Shown: positions 12,620 through 23,631, numbered from the stretch's first letter. The stretch is DNA of 64,000 nt from Coffea arabica (GCF_036785885.1 NC_092322.1:15150466-15214465), one strand, 5' to 3'. Made by a program: numbers and translations. The notes: generated from the sequence alone by a model not told the origin.

Positions 12620-14225
12620 TTCTCTGTTCGAAGAAAGTTGAGAAAAAATTCACTTTCTGTTCGAATTACATCACTACCAACCACTGACTCAGAGTGATTT
12701 AGATCTAAACCCCATCTCCGTTACTCTCAGTCTCTCGCTCGTCGCCGACGCCGTTGCTCGCCGCATCTGTTAGACTCCATCGCCATCGCTACAGAGTGAG
12801 CTCGCTGCATCTGGTTACTGATATGTCTGCCTCTGCTCTAATGTAGTATGATTGATTACCGCTTCTGGTTACTCCAATCATATTGTGATGCCCCCTGACA
12901 AATATTCATGTACCGTGTTTGAGTCCAGAAGAGGAATCTTGATAGGAATACTCCTTTTTGGCTTCTGTTGGATATTGGTGATTTTGATAGCCTTAACATA
13001 GGGAACAAGCACCAATCTTGTTTATGGGTAAATTTAAGATGACTGGGATGCATGCTACATGTTTGTCAAAATGTGTAAGAGATGACAGAACGAACCTTAT
13101 TAGCTCTGGAAAGACTGATACATGTCACAGAAAATCACTTGTTTTTTTTTTTTGGTAAGAATCACAGAAAATCACTTGTGATGTTTGCTTAAACCAAGTG
13201 ACCGGGGAGACCCTATGAGCTGGCTGCTATCTAACTTATTGTGCGGAGAAGCAGCTGAATCCTGAATGATGGCAGATTTTCCTTGGGCGTAAATCATTAT
13301 GGGATGAAAGCTGGCCTTTTCTTTTTCATTTCTTCTTCCTTTTTTTTGGTTTAATTTTTGCAAGTTTTGATTATGGCTTTTTCCAATAGAAAGGAAAGGT
13401 AAGGGGACAATCTGGCAAGGGGGCCTTCTTTTTCTTTAGCCAAGTGTCAATTTAGCCAACCAAGTTTTAATTGACCTTTTTTGGCGTTGCTTGTAACTTT
13501 GATGTTGGTTGTGATCATTGGATCAGTTCGCAACAAATGGGTCCATCATTTTTATGCTTACTTTTCATTTGCTCCTTTGCTTTCTTATTTATTCTGTTCT
13601 ACAGTACACAACGCCAAGGGACCGAAGCACATGAAATTTTCTGTTCTCACTATGTCATTCCTTCCATTTATTTTTTAATTGAAAAAGCACTTGTAAAATT
13701 AGTGATATTTGTGGGGAAAGGAATTTCTGGATAGATCTTGGCATTAGTTTCTTGAATTGAGCTTGTGGTAGTTGGGATATTGCGGCTGTTTGAGATAATT
13801 GTTTGTCTCTCAATTTGGTGGCTCAGCTCATGTTTTGCTGAATTTTGGAATTTTGTGGGGAATTTTGGTTAGTTTGGGTACTTTCGCAGGACTTAGGGGT
13901 GTTAAAGATGCTAACTGTGGGAGGTAGAATGTGGATACTTTTGGTTGTATTTGTGTCGATGAATCATGGATTATATGCCTCATTTACTCCAACTGATAGC
14001 TACTTGCTTGCCTGTGGATCTTCCCAAAACGTCACCTTTTTTGGTCAGACTTATGTTCCTGATTCAGTTCGATCTTCAGTTGCTGTGAAAGGTCAGGGGA
14101 ACTCTATTGTTGCAAACTCCAATTCTAGTGGTGCCCCTTTTCCAGTCTACCAGTCAGCTAGAATTTTCCCCAGTAGTAGTTCATATAAGCTTGATATTAA
14201 GCAAGAAGCAGCCGGCATTGGTCGA
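12620..14225 (+). pseudogene. Captured 5' part of a CrRLK1L (malectin-like) receptor kinase gene
   Basis: From ATG 13908 about 105 codons are readable. A hydrophobic signal peptide (ILLVVFVSMNHGLYA) is followed by FTPTDSYLLACGSSQNVTF, TYVPDSVRSSV, SNSSGAPFPVYQSARIF and SSYKLDIKQE. This is the signal peptide and first part of the malectin-like ectodomain of the CrRLK1L family (THESEUS1/HERK/FERONIA relatives), cell-surface receptors of wall integrity. Just before the ATG is a splice acceptor (TTTCGCAG at about 13889). The stretch at 12660-12830 looks like a 5' leader exon, so leader, about 1 kb of leader intron and the exon start were copied as genomic DNA. Near the end one base is missing (the expected GRHW region is out of frame), and homology stops at about 14225 in hAT terminal sequence. 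The kinase, membrane segment and most of the ectodomain are absent. It cannot make a receptor; a secreted ~100-aa peptide is at most conceivable. Confidence 0.8.
13125..13178 (-). repeat. 17-bp direct repeat around a 20-bp poly-T insert
   Basis: TCACAGAAAATCACTTG occurs at 13125-13141 and 13162-13178, separated by a run of T plus a few bases. This is the scar expected of an extremely 5'-truncated retroposon inserted in the minus orientation, within the captured receptor-kinase leader intron. Confidence 0.55.
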
Positions 14226-14502
14226 ATCGAGTAAAAAAGCTTGATTAGACTCGACTTGATAAGACTTGACTAAAGGTCAAGCCTTATCGAGTTGAGTCTC
14301 GAGTTTAAAGGGAGTACCTCGAGTCAAGCCTCGAGTATCGTTTTTTTGGACTCGGTCGAGCTCGAGCCTAGGTACATATGAGTCGAGTCGAACTTGAGTA
14401 TAGCAATACTCGAGCTCGACTTGGCTCGAGTACATCCCTAATGCATATTATTAACACTTTGATTCCATTAAATGATTTCCATAATAATACAACAATATGC
14501 AT

Positions 14503-14735
14503 ATTATTATTTTTGATGCCCATCTGCAGTCGTCCTCTCCTAGAAATTATATTATATAGATTTGATTCGATTCTCCCAACATTCTTTGTATATTTTTATT
14601 ATTCTCCCAACATTCGATTCTCCCAACATTCTTTGTATATTATTATTATTTTTGATGCCCATCTGCAGTCGTCCTCTCCTAGAAATTATATTATATAGAT
14701 TTGATTCGATTCTCCCAACATTCTTTGTATATTTA
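14503..14735. repeat. Tandem duplication, period about 139 bp
   Basis: The segment from TTTTGATGCC through ATCTGCAGTCGTCCTC to CATTCTTTGTATATT occurs twice, with equivalent bases at 14515 and 14654. Copies are nearly identical, so the duplication is recent. It begins about 60 bp outside the hAT right border. Reading frames across it are not credible genes. Confidence 0.75.
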
Positions 14736-14978
14736 CTGTGCTAAATAGACAAAACTTTGCTGCATGCCGTGGTCCAGAACAAATTCAATAGTGCAGAAAT
14801 TAATATATTTTACGAGTATGATTCTTTAATTGGATTATTACTGGTCAACTCAAAAAAATTGTAACTTTTCCTTTCAATTAAACAATTGCATATTTATAAT
14901 TTCAAGAAGCAACTTGTTATATGTTTTTTAGCAGTTGATTTGTTCTTCATCATTTTTTATGCAAATAAGAGATGGTAT

Positions 14979-15966
14979 TAGAGGTGGCAAAATGGACTGG
15001 ATTTGCTTGGGTTTGGATAGAATCGAGTCATATGGATTTGGGTTCAACCTTATCCATATGTGTTTTGGGACTAACTTGTCATTTTGGAATGGGTTTAGAT
15101 TGATCCCGCCTAATATCCAAATCCATTTTCGATATATTATTTCCTTTAATTCATTTTTTATTTTTTAAATAACTTTAATATTTTTTATTTATTAAATTTC
15201 TTTTACTCTTATTGTGAATTTATATTTTCATAAATTCATTTTACACTCTAGAATGATTTAGATATTTTTTTTTTCAAAAAATTATTTCAAATAATCAACC
15301 AAACCAAAGTTTTTGGTTATTGGAACCCATTTAGGCCATTCTTTAGCTTTGGCTGAAGATGTGAACCTTTATATTAAACTATATCATGCATTTGCATATG
15401 GAACATAAGCATTCATCTGTTACACAAATTGCTTCCCCGTTCCAAGTCTAGCTTTCTCATCCTTCACAACAATTCCCACTACATCAAATAGGAAACAGCC
15501 AATTGACAGCAGGCAAAAAATCAATTAGTGTATCAAAGGGAAAGAAACAAATTATAAAAAAAATACCCTAATATAACAAGAAAACCGAGGAGTAAATTAG
15601 GAAGGAAGGGATATGAGGATGAAATACCTACCGGGATTTCTGAGGGTGGCATGAACAGAATACGAGATATAATTGACAAAAGTTGAGGGAGTAGCTGTGG
15701 GTGAGCGGAGGAAGAAAGGGAGGTGGAGGAATGGTTGAGGGAGCTTCGGAGGTCGGAGATGACAAGGGAGAGGAGTTGACCAGGTTGGAATTTTTTGGGA
15801 AGATATTTGGGCCCAATGGATACACAAGTATTTTTCCCATCAATTAATGGGTACGATTGAGATATGTCCCATTTTAAACCCAATATCAAATTACAATATC
15901 CATTCCGTCCAAAGTCTTTTTAGGCATGGGTAACCCATTGGGATTTATGAAAAATTGCCACCTCTA
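14979..15966. mobile_element. hAT-type element with 8-bp TSD GATGGTAT and a possible captured exon
   Basis: Ends TAGAGGTGGCAA (14979-14990) and TTGCCACCTCTA (15955-15966) are perfect 12-bp inverted repeats, with exact 8-bp duplications GATGGTAT at 14971-14978 and 15967-15974. It is 988 bp with no transposase. On the minus strand, about 15785-15635 encodes a leucine/serine-rich stretch (LLSLVISDLRSSLNHSS, QLLSIISRILFMPPSEIP) ending exactly at a GTAGGT donor. It is GC-richer than the surrounding sequence, like an exon captured from an unidentified gene. The source protein is not recognised. Confidence 0.9.
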
Positions 15967-15974
15967 GATGGTAT

Positions 15975-16484
15975 CATCTTTGTTCGACTATGGCAGTTTG
16001 TCATTATTTATCTTTTGGTTTGGTTATTGGGAAATTCATTTTTTGGACAATGAGAGTTTGGTTATCTTAGAATCCCAAAAAGTGTTGTAGAACAATCTCA
16101 ATCTACAGTAGTTGTATGTTGTTGATCCATTTTATGCTTTTGGAGACTTTTACTTGGAAGAGACTCAAGTTTTCTCGCATGAAAAATCCCTCATCATATT
16201 AGTTGTGATATTTTTACTATGTGAAATTAATTCGATTTGTAGTCCTCATTTTATGTGAACAGAAATAGAACTAGGGCAAGAAATTTATTTTGACAAACTT
16301 TTATTATTAATGAGTTTTACATATTCAACAGAACATAGATTGCATGGTCTGCTGCAAAGAAGAACGATGAATTAGGGGTTTACATCACGAATCACATAGT
16401 ACTTAATACTTTCACCACATGATTTTGAGAATTCAGATTTTAAACTTCAATTTTGTCAAATTAGTTTTAGTAAACAAGTATCAT
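15975..16484. other. Intergenic, no gene seen
   Basis: AT-rich sequence without recognisable coding or element ends. Confidence 0.5.
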
Positions 16485-17050
16485 TTAAAACTCAAGAAAG
16501 TACCAAGTAGTGTCTGAAATAGCACAGAAGGTATCGATTAAACAATTGACCTTATATCTTCCTCTTGCAAATTCAAGAAAGTCCAAGTGATCAAAGTCCT
16601 TGAATTTTAAGGGGTTCTCCTCGTCAAATAACTCTTCTGGAACTCTCACCTTCTCACGCATGAACGAGAACAGTCCAATACTTCCTCTAATGACAACTTT
16701 ATGCAGCGGAGCATAAACTCGTCCACTGGTCCATGCCTTACCAGCCAAAATTATTAGTCATTCAATCTTGATCGTTGCTTTATATAAAATTGAGGGATAT
16801 AAAAAAATTTATATGACAGTGTATACATTAGCAGGTTTAGATACATGATATAACTAAGTTGTTTGAACCTAAATATGATATCTTTTTTCTGTATCGTAAA
16901 CATAATCACTTTTTTGTATCCATTAACTTCATTAGTATCAAGGATGGCCAAGAAGTTTTTGTCTACACGAGGATGAAGTATTCAACGAGAGGCATGAAAG
17001 GAAAATACGCATCATAGCCAAAGCCAAGAAGATTAGAAATGGTGTACTTT
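16485..17050 (-). pseudogene. 2-oxoglutarate/Fe(II)-dependent dioxygenase remnant
   Basis: The minus strand encodes LAGKAWTSGRVYAPLHKVVI then SIGLFSF and PEELFDEENPLKFKDFDHL then FLEFARGRY (about 16748-16540), the C-terminal part of AOP/DAO-like plant 2-ODDs (family pattern: GR..AP.H+V, GLFS, PEELxDEExPL.FK.F). A separate minus-strand piece at about 16990-16925 reads VDKNFLAILDTNEVNG, matching the segment after the iron-binding HxD. Here HxD is RVD, with a stop codon just upstream, so the iron site is lost. Between the pieces the frame is broken and about 170 bp of AT-rich sequence intervenes (an intron or insertion). N-terminal exons were not found. It is a decayed fragment, not a working enzyme. 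Confidence 0.6.
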
Positions 17051-17640
17051 GATTTTCGTTGAAAGTTGAAACAAGTCTTTTGAATGGTTGAACATTTCTA
17101 ACTTAAGTTTTTGATCACCAGTGACTCACATACACTATATCGTTTTTTATGTATAAAAAGGTCATATTTCACTTTTTTTAATGATAAAAATGAATATAGA
17201 TTGGTCCGATACTACTTTTTTAGAGGAAAAAATGAATACGATTTGAATCAGATCTTATCTTTTTAGAAACAAAAATAAATATGGATTGACTAATTTGTTT
17301 AACTACAAATTTATATGATCATGTGTGAGTCACGTGATGAATATCAAGAATAAAAATGATCGAAAATTTTTGAGACCAAAATTTTACCAATTTTATTTTA
17401 TAAAAAATGTAAAGGTATCATTTAAACGAAAAATTTATTTGGCAGAATGTAAGGAAATTTTTGAACGATTTTTCCTAAATTGTGAAATGCAAATTTGGTA
17501 ATAGATTGCGAGGACTTTTGGCAAATAGCACATGTAGCATGCAAAATATGATTAGAATTTAATATTATTATACTGTCGTGGATGCTAGTTATCCTATGAA
17601 GTGAAAAATGTTGGAGACCTTTTCCGGCCATTTTACCTAT
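17051..17640. other. AT-rich upstream DNA of the PGL gene, no gene seen
   Basis: No coding sequence recognised; composition changes to GC-richer leader sequence at about 17640. The PGL promoter is presumed to lie here, but no specific element is distinctive. Confidence 0.4.
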
Positions 17641-18883
17641 CCTACTATTAACGTACCAGCTGGCAGCTGATCTACTCCATCACCCACCACCTGGGACGGC
17701 GACTGACGGCCGACGGCTCTAGTAGCTTGCCGGCGATCTACGAGCAAACAAAATCACAAGCCCAGAAGATATTTCTTCTCATCTTGGGCAGTAACTTATC
17801 CGGGCGAGAGGTTTTATTTTCTTTCTTCATTTTTCGGCCTTTTTTCATTTCCATTTTGTTTCTTGCTATTTTTTTTCTATCATCTCCCTGATGCTGAAAA
17901 AGACTCAATTTTTCGTCTTGAGCAGAATTAGTTGATGCCTATATATATTTTTGCTTTCATATTTTCCGTGCTTCATCTTTTCGTCATAATTTCTTTTTTT
18001 TTTGCCATGCTTTAGAAAATTAATCCGAAGATATTTATAGAGAAAATATCTCCTTTTTTTTGGGGGGGGGGGAGTTCAATGGCTGTTGAATTACAATTTT
18101 TGCATGTTAGAAATCCTGAAAATTGTTTAAATATGCTGATTTTGGCGTCTTTTATTCTTCATATATGTTTCTATTTGTGCTTCGCCTTGCTTTTGTCTCA
18201 GCATTCATCTATTTGTGCTGTAAATTGGTACTTTAATTTGGTTGGATTATTAAATTAATGAGTGTTTTAAATCTTGAGAGCTTGAACAAGGTTTATAGCA
18301 ATTATATACTTTGCAGGTTTGGTGCATCGTTGACTTGCAGACTTTTGAGAGGTACTGTATTTTTATCTTCTTCATTCACTGGCTGTTTTGTTAGAAGAGT
18401 TTTTTATACATGTATTGCTGTAAAACTTTTTTGATAGACGGTGTGTGTGTAAGAAAGAGGTAATTTGGGAGCTTGTTTAGAAATTTTACGGATCAATTTT
18501 CCTAAAAGGGCAAAGCAAATGGAGCAAAAAAAAAAAAAAAAAAAATTTCATATTTATCTTTTGATTGTGCCATTTCTTTCTCTGTGAAAGTTCTTTCCTC
18601 ACTTTAGATTTCTGCATTTATGGTACCATTTTTCCTGCTGCAACTTATTTTGTGTTTCTCAATATTGGTTTATCAATTGCTGGTTTTTGCTCCTCACATG
18701 TTTATTTTCTTTCTTTAATCGTCTACCATAGCTTCCTCATTGCGTGTTATAGCTTCATAAAGAATCTGCTAAATTGACAAAAGAACTTCTTTCTATGAAT
18801 CTTCATTCTCATAGTCTCCACAAACCACTATTACTTCGCAGTCTGCTTTCTCCGTGTATGAAACAATAAAGTCTGTGCTGCTG
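17640..18883 (+). other. PGL 5' leader: three exons, two introns, one uORF
   Basis: A GC-richer first leader exon ends at 17810 (GCGAGAG before GTTTTA). A 35-base exon at 18317-18351 is bounded by TTGCAG and GTACTG. The coding exon starts at 18842 after TTCGCAG. In its untranslated part a tiny uORF, ATG AAA CAA TAA (18858-18869), ends 14 bases before the main ATG at 18884. The first transcribed base cannot be read from sequence. The second leader intron carries an A-run at 18524-18545. Confidence 0.5.
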
Positions 18884-21325
18884 ATGGCTTCTTGCTATCT
18901 TGTTCTTCCCTCTCCTGTGCGCACAATACCAAATTGTCTGACTTCATTCACGCGATCACTGCCTTCTGTTCAATTGGCTTGTCAACCTGTAGTATTTAAG
19001 CCCATTTCTTGCTCACTCGGACCAAAAGAAGAATTATCTGTGACTAATTTGAATTTTAAGAAGCAACTCTGTAGAGCAAAGGCATCTATGGCTGGGGTTT
19101 CAGATGAGAAAACTCAAGGCAAAGTGCAAGTTTTTGACTCAGAGGAGGATCTGGCATTGGCACTAGCAAAATATGTTGCCCATCTCTCAAATCAATTTGT
19201 GAGAGAGAGAGGTGCTTTTACAGTTGTTCTATCCGGCGGTTCTCTTATCAAGTCTCTCAGGTGTCAAAGATATATTCTTTCTAGTGTCGTAAAGCTGTTT
19301 TCTTTCCCCTTACTAAAATGTCTATTTGGTGCTTGAATGGCAGGAAATTAGTGGATGCGCCTCATATTGATTCGGTGGATTGGGCAAGATGGCATATTTT
19401 CTGGGTTGATGAAAGAGTAGTTCCTAAGGATCACCCTGATAGCAATTATTTACTCGCTCATAATGGCTTCTTGTCCAAGGTAAGCTTGATTTGAATGGTC
19501 AGTGTATTAGGGTGATCCTTGTAACTTTTGCTTGTGAAGACAAGTCAAGTTTCATTACATGGTAACTGTCATTGATTGATGGATTTGTCATGTGAGCTGG
19601 ATAAGTAAAACAACTATCTTTTTCTTGGATAAAGGAAAGCATTGACTGATATGGTAATTTAGCATAATAGAATAACCAGATACCAGTACTTCACCTTCAA
19701 TTCTTGCCCTGTGCTGGTCGCATTATAGTAAAATATATGTTTTGCTTTTAACAAGTATATGAAACAGTATTGTCTAAAGAACTAGCTAGTTACAGATGTC
19801 TAGTCTTTGTTTATTTGCGACAATCAACATTGTTTTCATGGGCTTGGAATTGATTGGACCTTACAAGTTTTCTTGTATTTTAAAAATGGCATGCCCACTT
19901 GGGAAGTCCAACCTGCAAAAATGTGCCAAGTCATTTTCATTTCTAAACTGCCTACTTAGCATGAGCTGAGTTGCCAATGAAGTGCAGGGATAACTACTCC
20001 ATCTCGATGTTGAATTTGAATTGATTGTTCGATATCAGATGACTTGTTGCAGTTTTAATAGGTTGTGGTTTCCATTTTCACTAACCTACTCCTCGGGTTA
20101 GGGTGGGTGGAAAGGGGTGAATGATTGAAGTTATACCTTTTGCAAGAGGAGCTGTCTTGTTTTTAGGCCCATTCTTGATAGAGACTTTTGCTACTCCAGA
20201 GCATGTGAAAAGTACCATTTATCTCTGTTACTGTGAATTTGGCCAAAATCCTGTATCTACCCCTCTTCAGAAAGTTCATTAGTTGTGCATGTTGGTGCTC
20301 ATTTGCAAGTTGAGACTGTGGGCTAACCTGCTTCTTATTACTTCACATGTCAAGCTATGTGGTCTTCACGGTTTTACTGCTTCAGTTAATTATCTCTTAC
20401 TTATGAGTATCTTTGGTTTTGCTTTGATTAGATAGCATGCATAATTATATCCTCGGTAAGGAAATTCTCAAATTTTAAAATATCTAGTTTCAAGCAATAA
20501 GAGTAGTGGATGAAGTTTATCATTTTTCTTTTGGTCAGGCAGATTCCTCAATTCAAATTATCTTCTAAGGTAAGAGGAGAGAATTATTTTGCAGTACAGT
20601 GTTAGCTTATTGGTAATCCAACTGCAAAATTTAAACATAATATATAGTTGTATGTCAGACAAGTGGTAATTCTTAGACAGTTCATTTCTTGTCGCTCATT
20701 CTTATGTCCTCCTCTTTTCCGATTCTCTCAATGATACCTTCTATTCTAGTATGATTAGTTGATTCTTGTATCTTAGTTGTGGAGGAGACCATCCATCTTT
20801 AAATCCACATACAATCTGCTTGAAAATTTGTTGAACATAGTGAAATCCTTTTCTCAGGTACCAATTCCTTCTGGCAATGTATATGCCATTAATGATGCAT
20901 TGTCTGCTGAGGGTGCTGCAGATGACTATGAGACCTGCCTCAAGCATTTGGTACACAATAAGATAATAGAATTATCTGGCACCACTGGATTTCCAAAGTT
21001 TGATCTTATGCTTTTGGGCATGGGCCCAGATGGACATGTAGCATCTCTTTTCCCGGGGCATCCACTTGTTCAAGAAAGCAAGAAATGGGTTGCCTACATC
21101 AAGGACTCACCAAAACCTCCCCCAGAGAGGATAACTTTCTCATTCCCAGTGATAAACTCTTCTGCACATGTTGCACTTGTTGTGGCAGGAGCTGGTAAAG
21201 CTGATGTAATCCGTAAAGCACTGGGCAGTGATGATCAGAAATCTGATCTGCTTCCAGTGCAAATGGTTTCCCCTGAAGGGAACTTGGCTTGGTTTTTGGA
21301 CAAGGATGCTGCTTCAAAGCTGTAA
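18884..21325 (+). CDS. 6-phosphogluconolactonase, plastid-type
   Basis: Hydrolyses 6-phosphoglucono-delta-lactone to 6-phosphogluconate, the second step of the oxidative pentose phosphate pathway. Exons 18884-19260, 19344-19479 and 20858-21325 join in frame with GT-AG borders to 326 aa, the length of the plant plastid/peroxisome isoform. An N-terminal Ser/Thr-rich extension (about residues 1-75, starting MASCYLVLPSPVRTIPNC) fits a transit peptide before the conserved body. Family marks: AFTVVLSGGSL (sugar-phosphate loop), IFWVDERVVPKDHPDSNY and FDLMLLGMGPDGHVASLFPG. ATG 18884 was chosen because an in-frame upstream GTG is not a plant start and a second Met (MAGVSDEKT) would leave the cytosolic-type form. 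No frame damage is seen. The 1.4-kb second intron contains no recognised element. The exact organelle is inferred. Confidence 0.93.
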
Positions 21326-21925
21326 TTCAGAGTTGCTTATGCCTGAGTTGTTTGATCAAGCGAGAAAATTCTTCAATAATCTTGCTCGCTACTTTGTAGA
21401 TGTGCTGCAGATTTTGTAATCTTTGCATTGCTATTGGAGATGTGTCTCTATTTACAGCCGGTAAGCGACTTTTATCAGACTTAGTCATTGGAAGACACTG
21501 ATAAATAAATGGAATCTGTAATTTTGTGTTGTATAGGTATCAAAGAAACCTGTTTGCAGTTAGTTTGTCTAATGCAAAGTCAAATGAATAATGGTTATTT
21601 ATTTATACTGAGCAAAGAAAAAATGGCATGTGATCAAGTGATGTTTAAAAAAAAAAAAAAAAAAAAAACTTTTCGTCTACTAAGTTTTAATGTTCATTTA
21701 CTTATTTTCCATAAAAGATGCAAGAATTTCGAATCCTATAGGCAACTAAGCAGTAATAAGCTTCCCTCGGGGGAGATGGATTTGCAGTGCAGTGAAAGAT
21801 AGGTTTCACAATTTGATTCATAAACTTATAATGTGGAACTCAATGTTGGTACGTGTATATGAAAAAAATTCCTAAGCTCTTGTCCATAGCTATGCGGCAT
21901 GGATCTTGATTAACTCAGTCGCAAA
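21326..21925. other. PGL 3' UTR and downstream DNA
   Basis: 3' untranslated sequence follows the TAA. An A-run at 21648-21668 may mark old retroposition or simple sequence. Nothing else recognised. Confidence 0.4.
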
Positions 21926-22007
21926 CACAAGTTGATATAATTGGTAAGGATCAGCGGACGCTCGTGCTGCGAGGGCTGATGGGGCGGGGGAGGGGCAGGA
22001 GAGTGTG

Positions 22008-22042
22008 CCCCTGTCCCGGCCCCTTTCAAAAAAGAAAATCAA

Positions 22043-22088
<46 letters not shown>

Positions 22089-22388
22089 TATAATTTAATT
22101 AGTTATAAACTTATAATAATGATATTATTAGTTATAAGTATTATATAATGTATATTAGTGTATATAATATAATTAATATTATCAATTATACTAATAATTC
22201 TACATGTATACTAATAAAAACTATTAATTTAAGCTAAATTTACTAAAGCATTTATACTAAATTTCTAATTACATTTAATACAATACATTTATACATTTAT
22301 ATTTAACACAATACATTTACTAATACATTTATACATTTACACATAACACTTCTATTAGCCCCTCAAGGGTGGTGGGGCAGGGACAGGG
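22008..22388. repeat. CA microsatellite and AT-rich repeat between GC-rich inverted arms
   Basis: CCCTGTCCCGGCCCC (about 22009-22024) is nearly the complement of GGGGCAGGGACAGGG (22374-22388). Between them lie a (CA)n tract at about 22045-22076, a short AT run, and about 165 bp (22090-22255) closely matching 49773-49945. Just outside on the right, GTTCGAATCTC (about 22399) resembles a tRNA-type B box, so a SINE may be involved. Type unresolved. Confidence 0.5.
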
Positions 22389-22399
22389 AAATGTTATGT

Positions 22400-22959
22400 T
22401 CGAATCTCGATGCCGATATAAGAAGTATACTGACGGGTAATTTGTCAGATTCTTATAAGTTATCTATGGTTTCATATGCATGTTTTGACCTATGATGATA
22501 ATGGGAGTATATGTTGGAATCCTGCACAACAGAAAACATTTGGTCACATCCTCTTATTCTTGTAACTCAACGCATACTTCCTCAATTTGCATTCCCATTG
22601 AGAATATTAACCTTTTTTTTTCAGCCAACTTTTGCAGGAAATTGGCTCTTTCTCTATTGATTAAGATACTTTAAGATTCATTCATTCGGCTTTTCCTAAG
22701 AAACTTCAACACGATCAATGTGCTGCAAGTCTTCATGTCTTCCCTTGCAAAATTGCATAACTTGCATAGATAGAGGCCAAGAATTCAATTCTGTAAAGGT
22801 CCAAAGTGTAACCCCAGATCGTAACCAAATCCCTCACCATGGATTTTCTGTTGAAGTTATTTGCAAACATTTCTATGAAATTTTAAATGAGGTCAAATCA
22901 AATCTAGTGATGCCCAAATCATGCAAATCGTTTCTATTTGACCTAATGTTGCTTCAATC
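22400..22959. other. Intergenic, no gene seen
   Basis: No supported coding region; short frames here have no recognisable similarity. Confidence 0.45.
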
Positions 22960-22969
22960 AACTTGCACA

Positions 22970-23126
22970 AAGGTTCCGGGATCGAAACTCCTCTCTTGAG
23001 CCCCTATGACTCGCCCGGATAGACGTTGCATGGGGCTGCAGTGTTGCCCTCCGATTTGGTGTGCCGGCTCGAATACAAAAGGATAGGGTCGAGGCATGCT
23101 CCGAGTTACCCAAAAAAAAAAAAAAA
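22970..23126 (+). mobile_element. SINE, plus orientation, poly-A tail
   Basis: A 157-bp GC-rich insertion ends in about 16 A and is flanked by AACTTGCACA at 22960-22969 and 23127-23136 (exact 10-bp duplication). A B-box-like GGTTCCGGGATCGAAACTCC stands at its very 5' end, so the A-box half is missing: a 5'-truncated tRNA-derived SINE. Confidence 0.75.
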
Positions 23127-23136
23127 AACTTGCACA

Positions 23137-23616
23137 CAAGTTGGTCATGACTAGCTTCAAAGATACTTGCAGCAAAACAATTACGTAAATTCCATCTATT
23201 GCTAGACAAAACTTTAAAGTTCAAATAACCGTACCAAGCATATTAACCTACGTAAACTCCAAAATTTGATTACATTTATTGGCGAAGTTTGTGTCTAAGT
23301 GTTTTCCTTAGTTATAAGGCCTACTCATCTGGCTACTAATGAAACTGCTAGAGTACAAAAGCTTACAAATCACTGTCCAAAATTCTTGTTCAACAAAGGT
23401 AAAGGATCCCTAATCACTGTCATTTAGTGATTTACTATATATAAACTAGGATCACTTATTCCGGCAGTGGAAATAAATTGCATCCACAATTAAAAAACCA
23501 TCCCAAATCACCCCAATTGCTCCAATGGTTGACAATTATGGACGGTAGAATTTAACGTGCATGTCTATTTTAAGATATCCTAAAGACTAATCCAGCTTTG
23601 CATCCTTAAGAAGAAG
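23137..23616. other. Intergenic, no gene seen
   Basis: Moderately AT-rich DNA with no recognised gene or repeat boundary. Confidence 0.45.
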
Positions 23617-23631
23617 AGTGACATTGTAGAC

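Larger units (their letters stand above)
10134..14440. mobile_element. Composite hAT element (Pack-type) with captured receptor-kinase gene piece
   Basis: Termini TAGGGATGTAC (10134-10144) and GTACATCCCTA (14430-14440) form inverted repeats. They are flanked by an exact 8-bp duplication, ATGCATAT, at 10126-10133 and 14441-14448, diagnostic of hAT insertion. Both subterminal regions (10145-10305 and 14225-14430) carry arrays of CGAGTCGAG/GAGCTCGAG like the MITEs at 5296 and 24866, so this is the same family enlarged to 4.3 kb. No transposase is visible. The interior holds a 2107-bp Helitron (10419-12525) and about 1.7 kb of foreign gene sequence (about 12560-14225) from a CrRLK1L receptor kinase. 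Without the Helitron the element would be 2.2 kb. The borders are very secure; the order of events (capture, then Helitron) is inference. Confidence 0.93.

Noticed and set aside
14378..14744. Two overlapping frames in the tandem duplication
   Set aside because: They cross the hAT border and repeat units; Ile/Leu/Phe-rich by AT content only.
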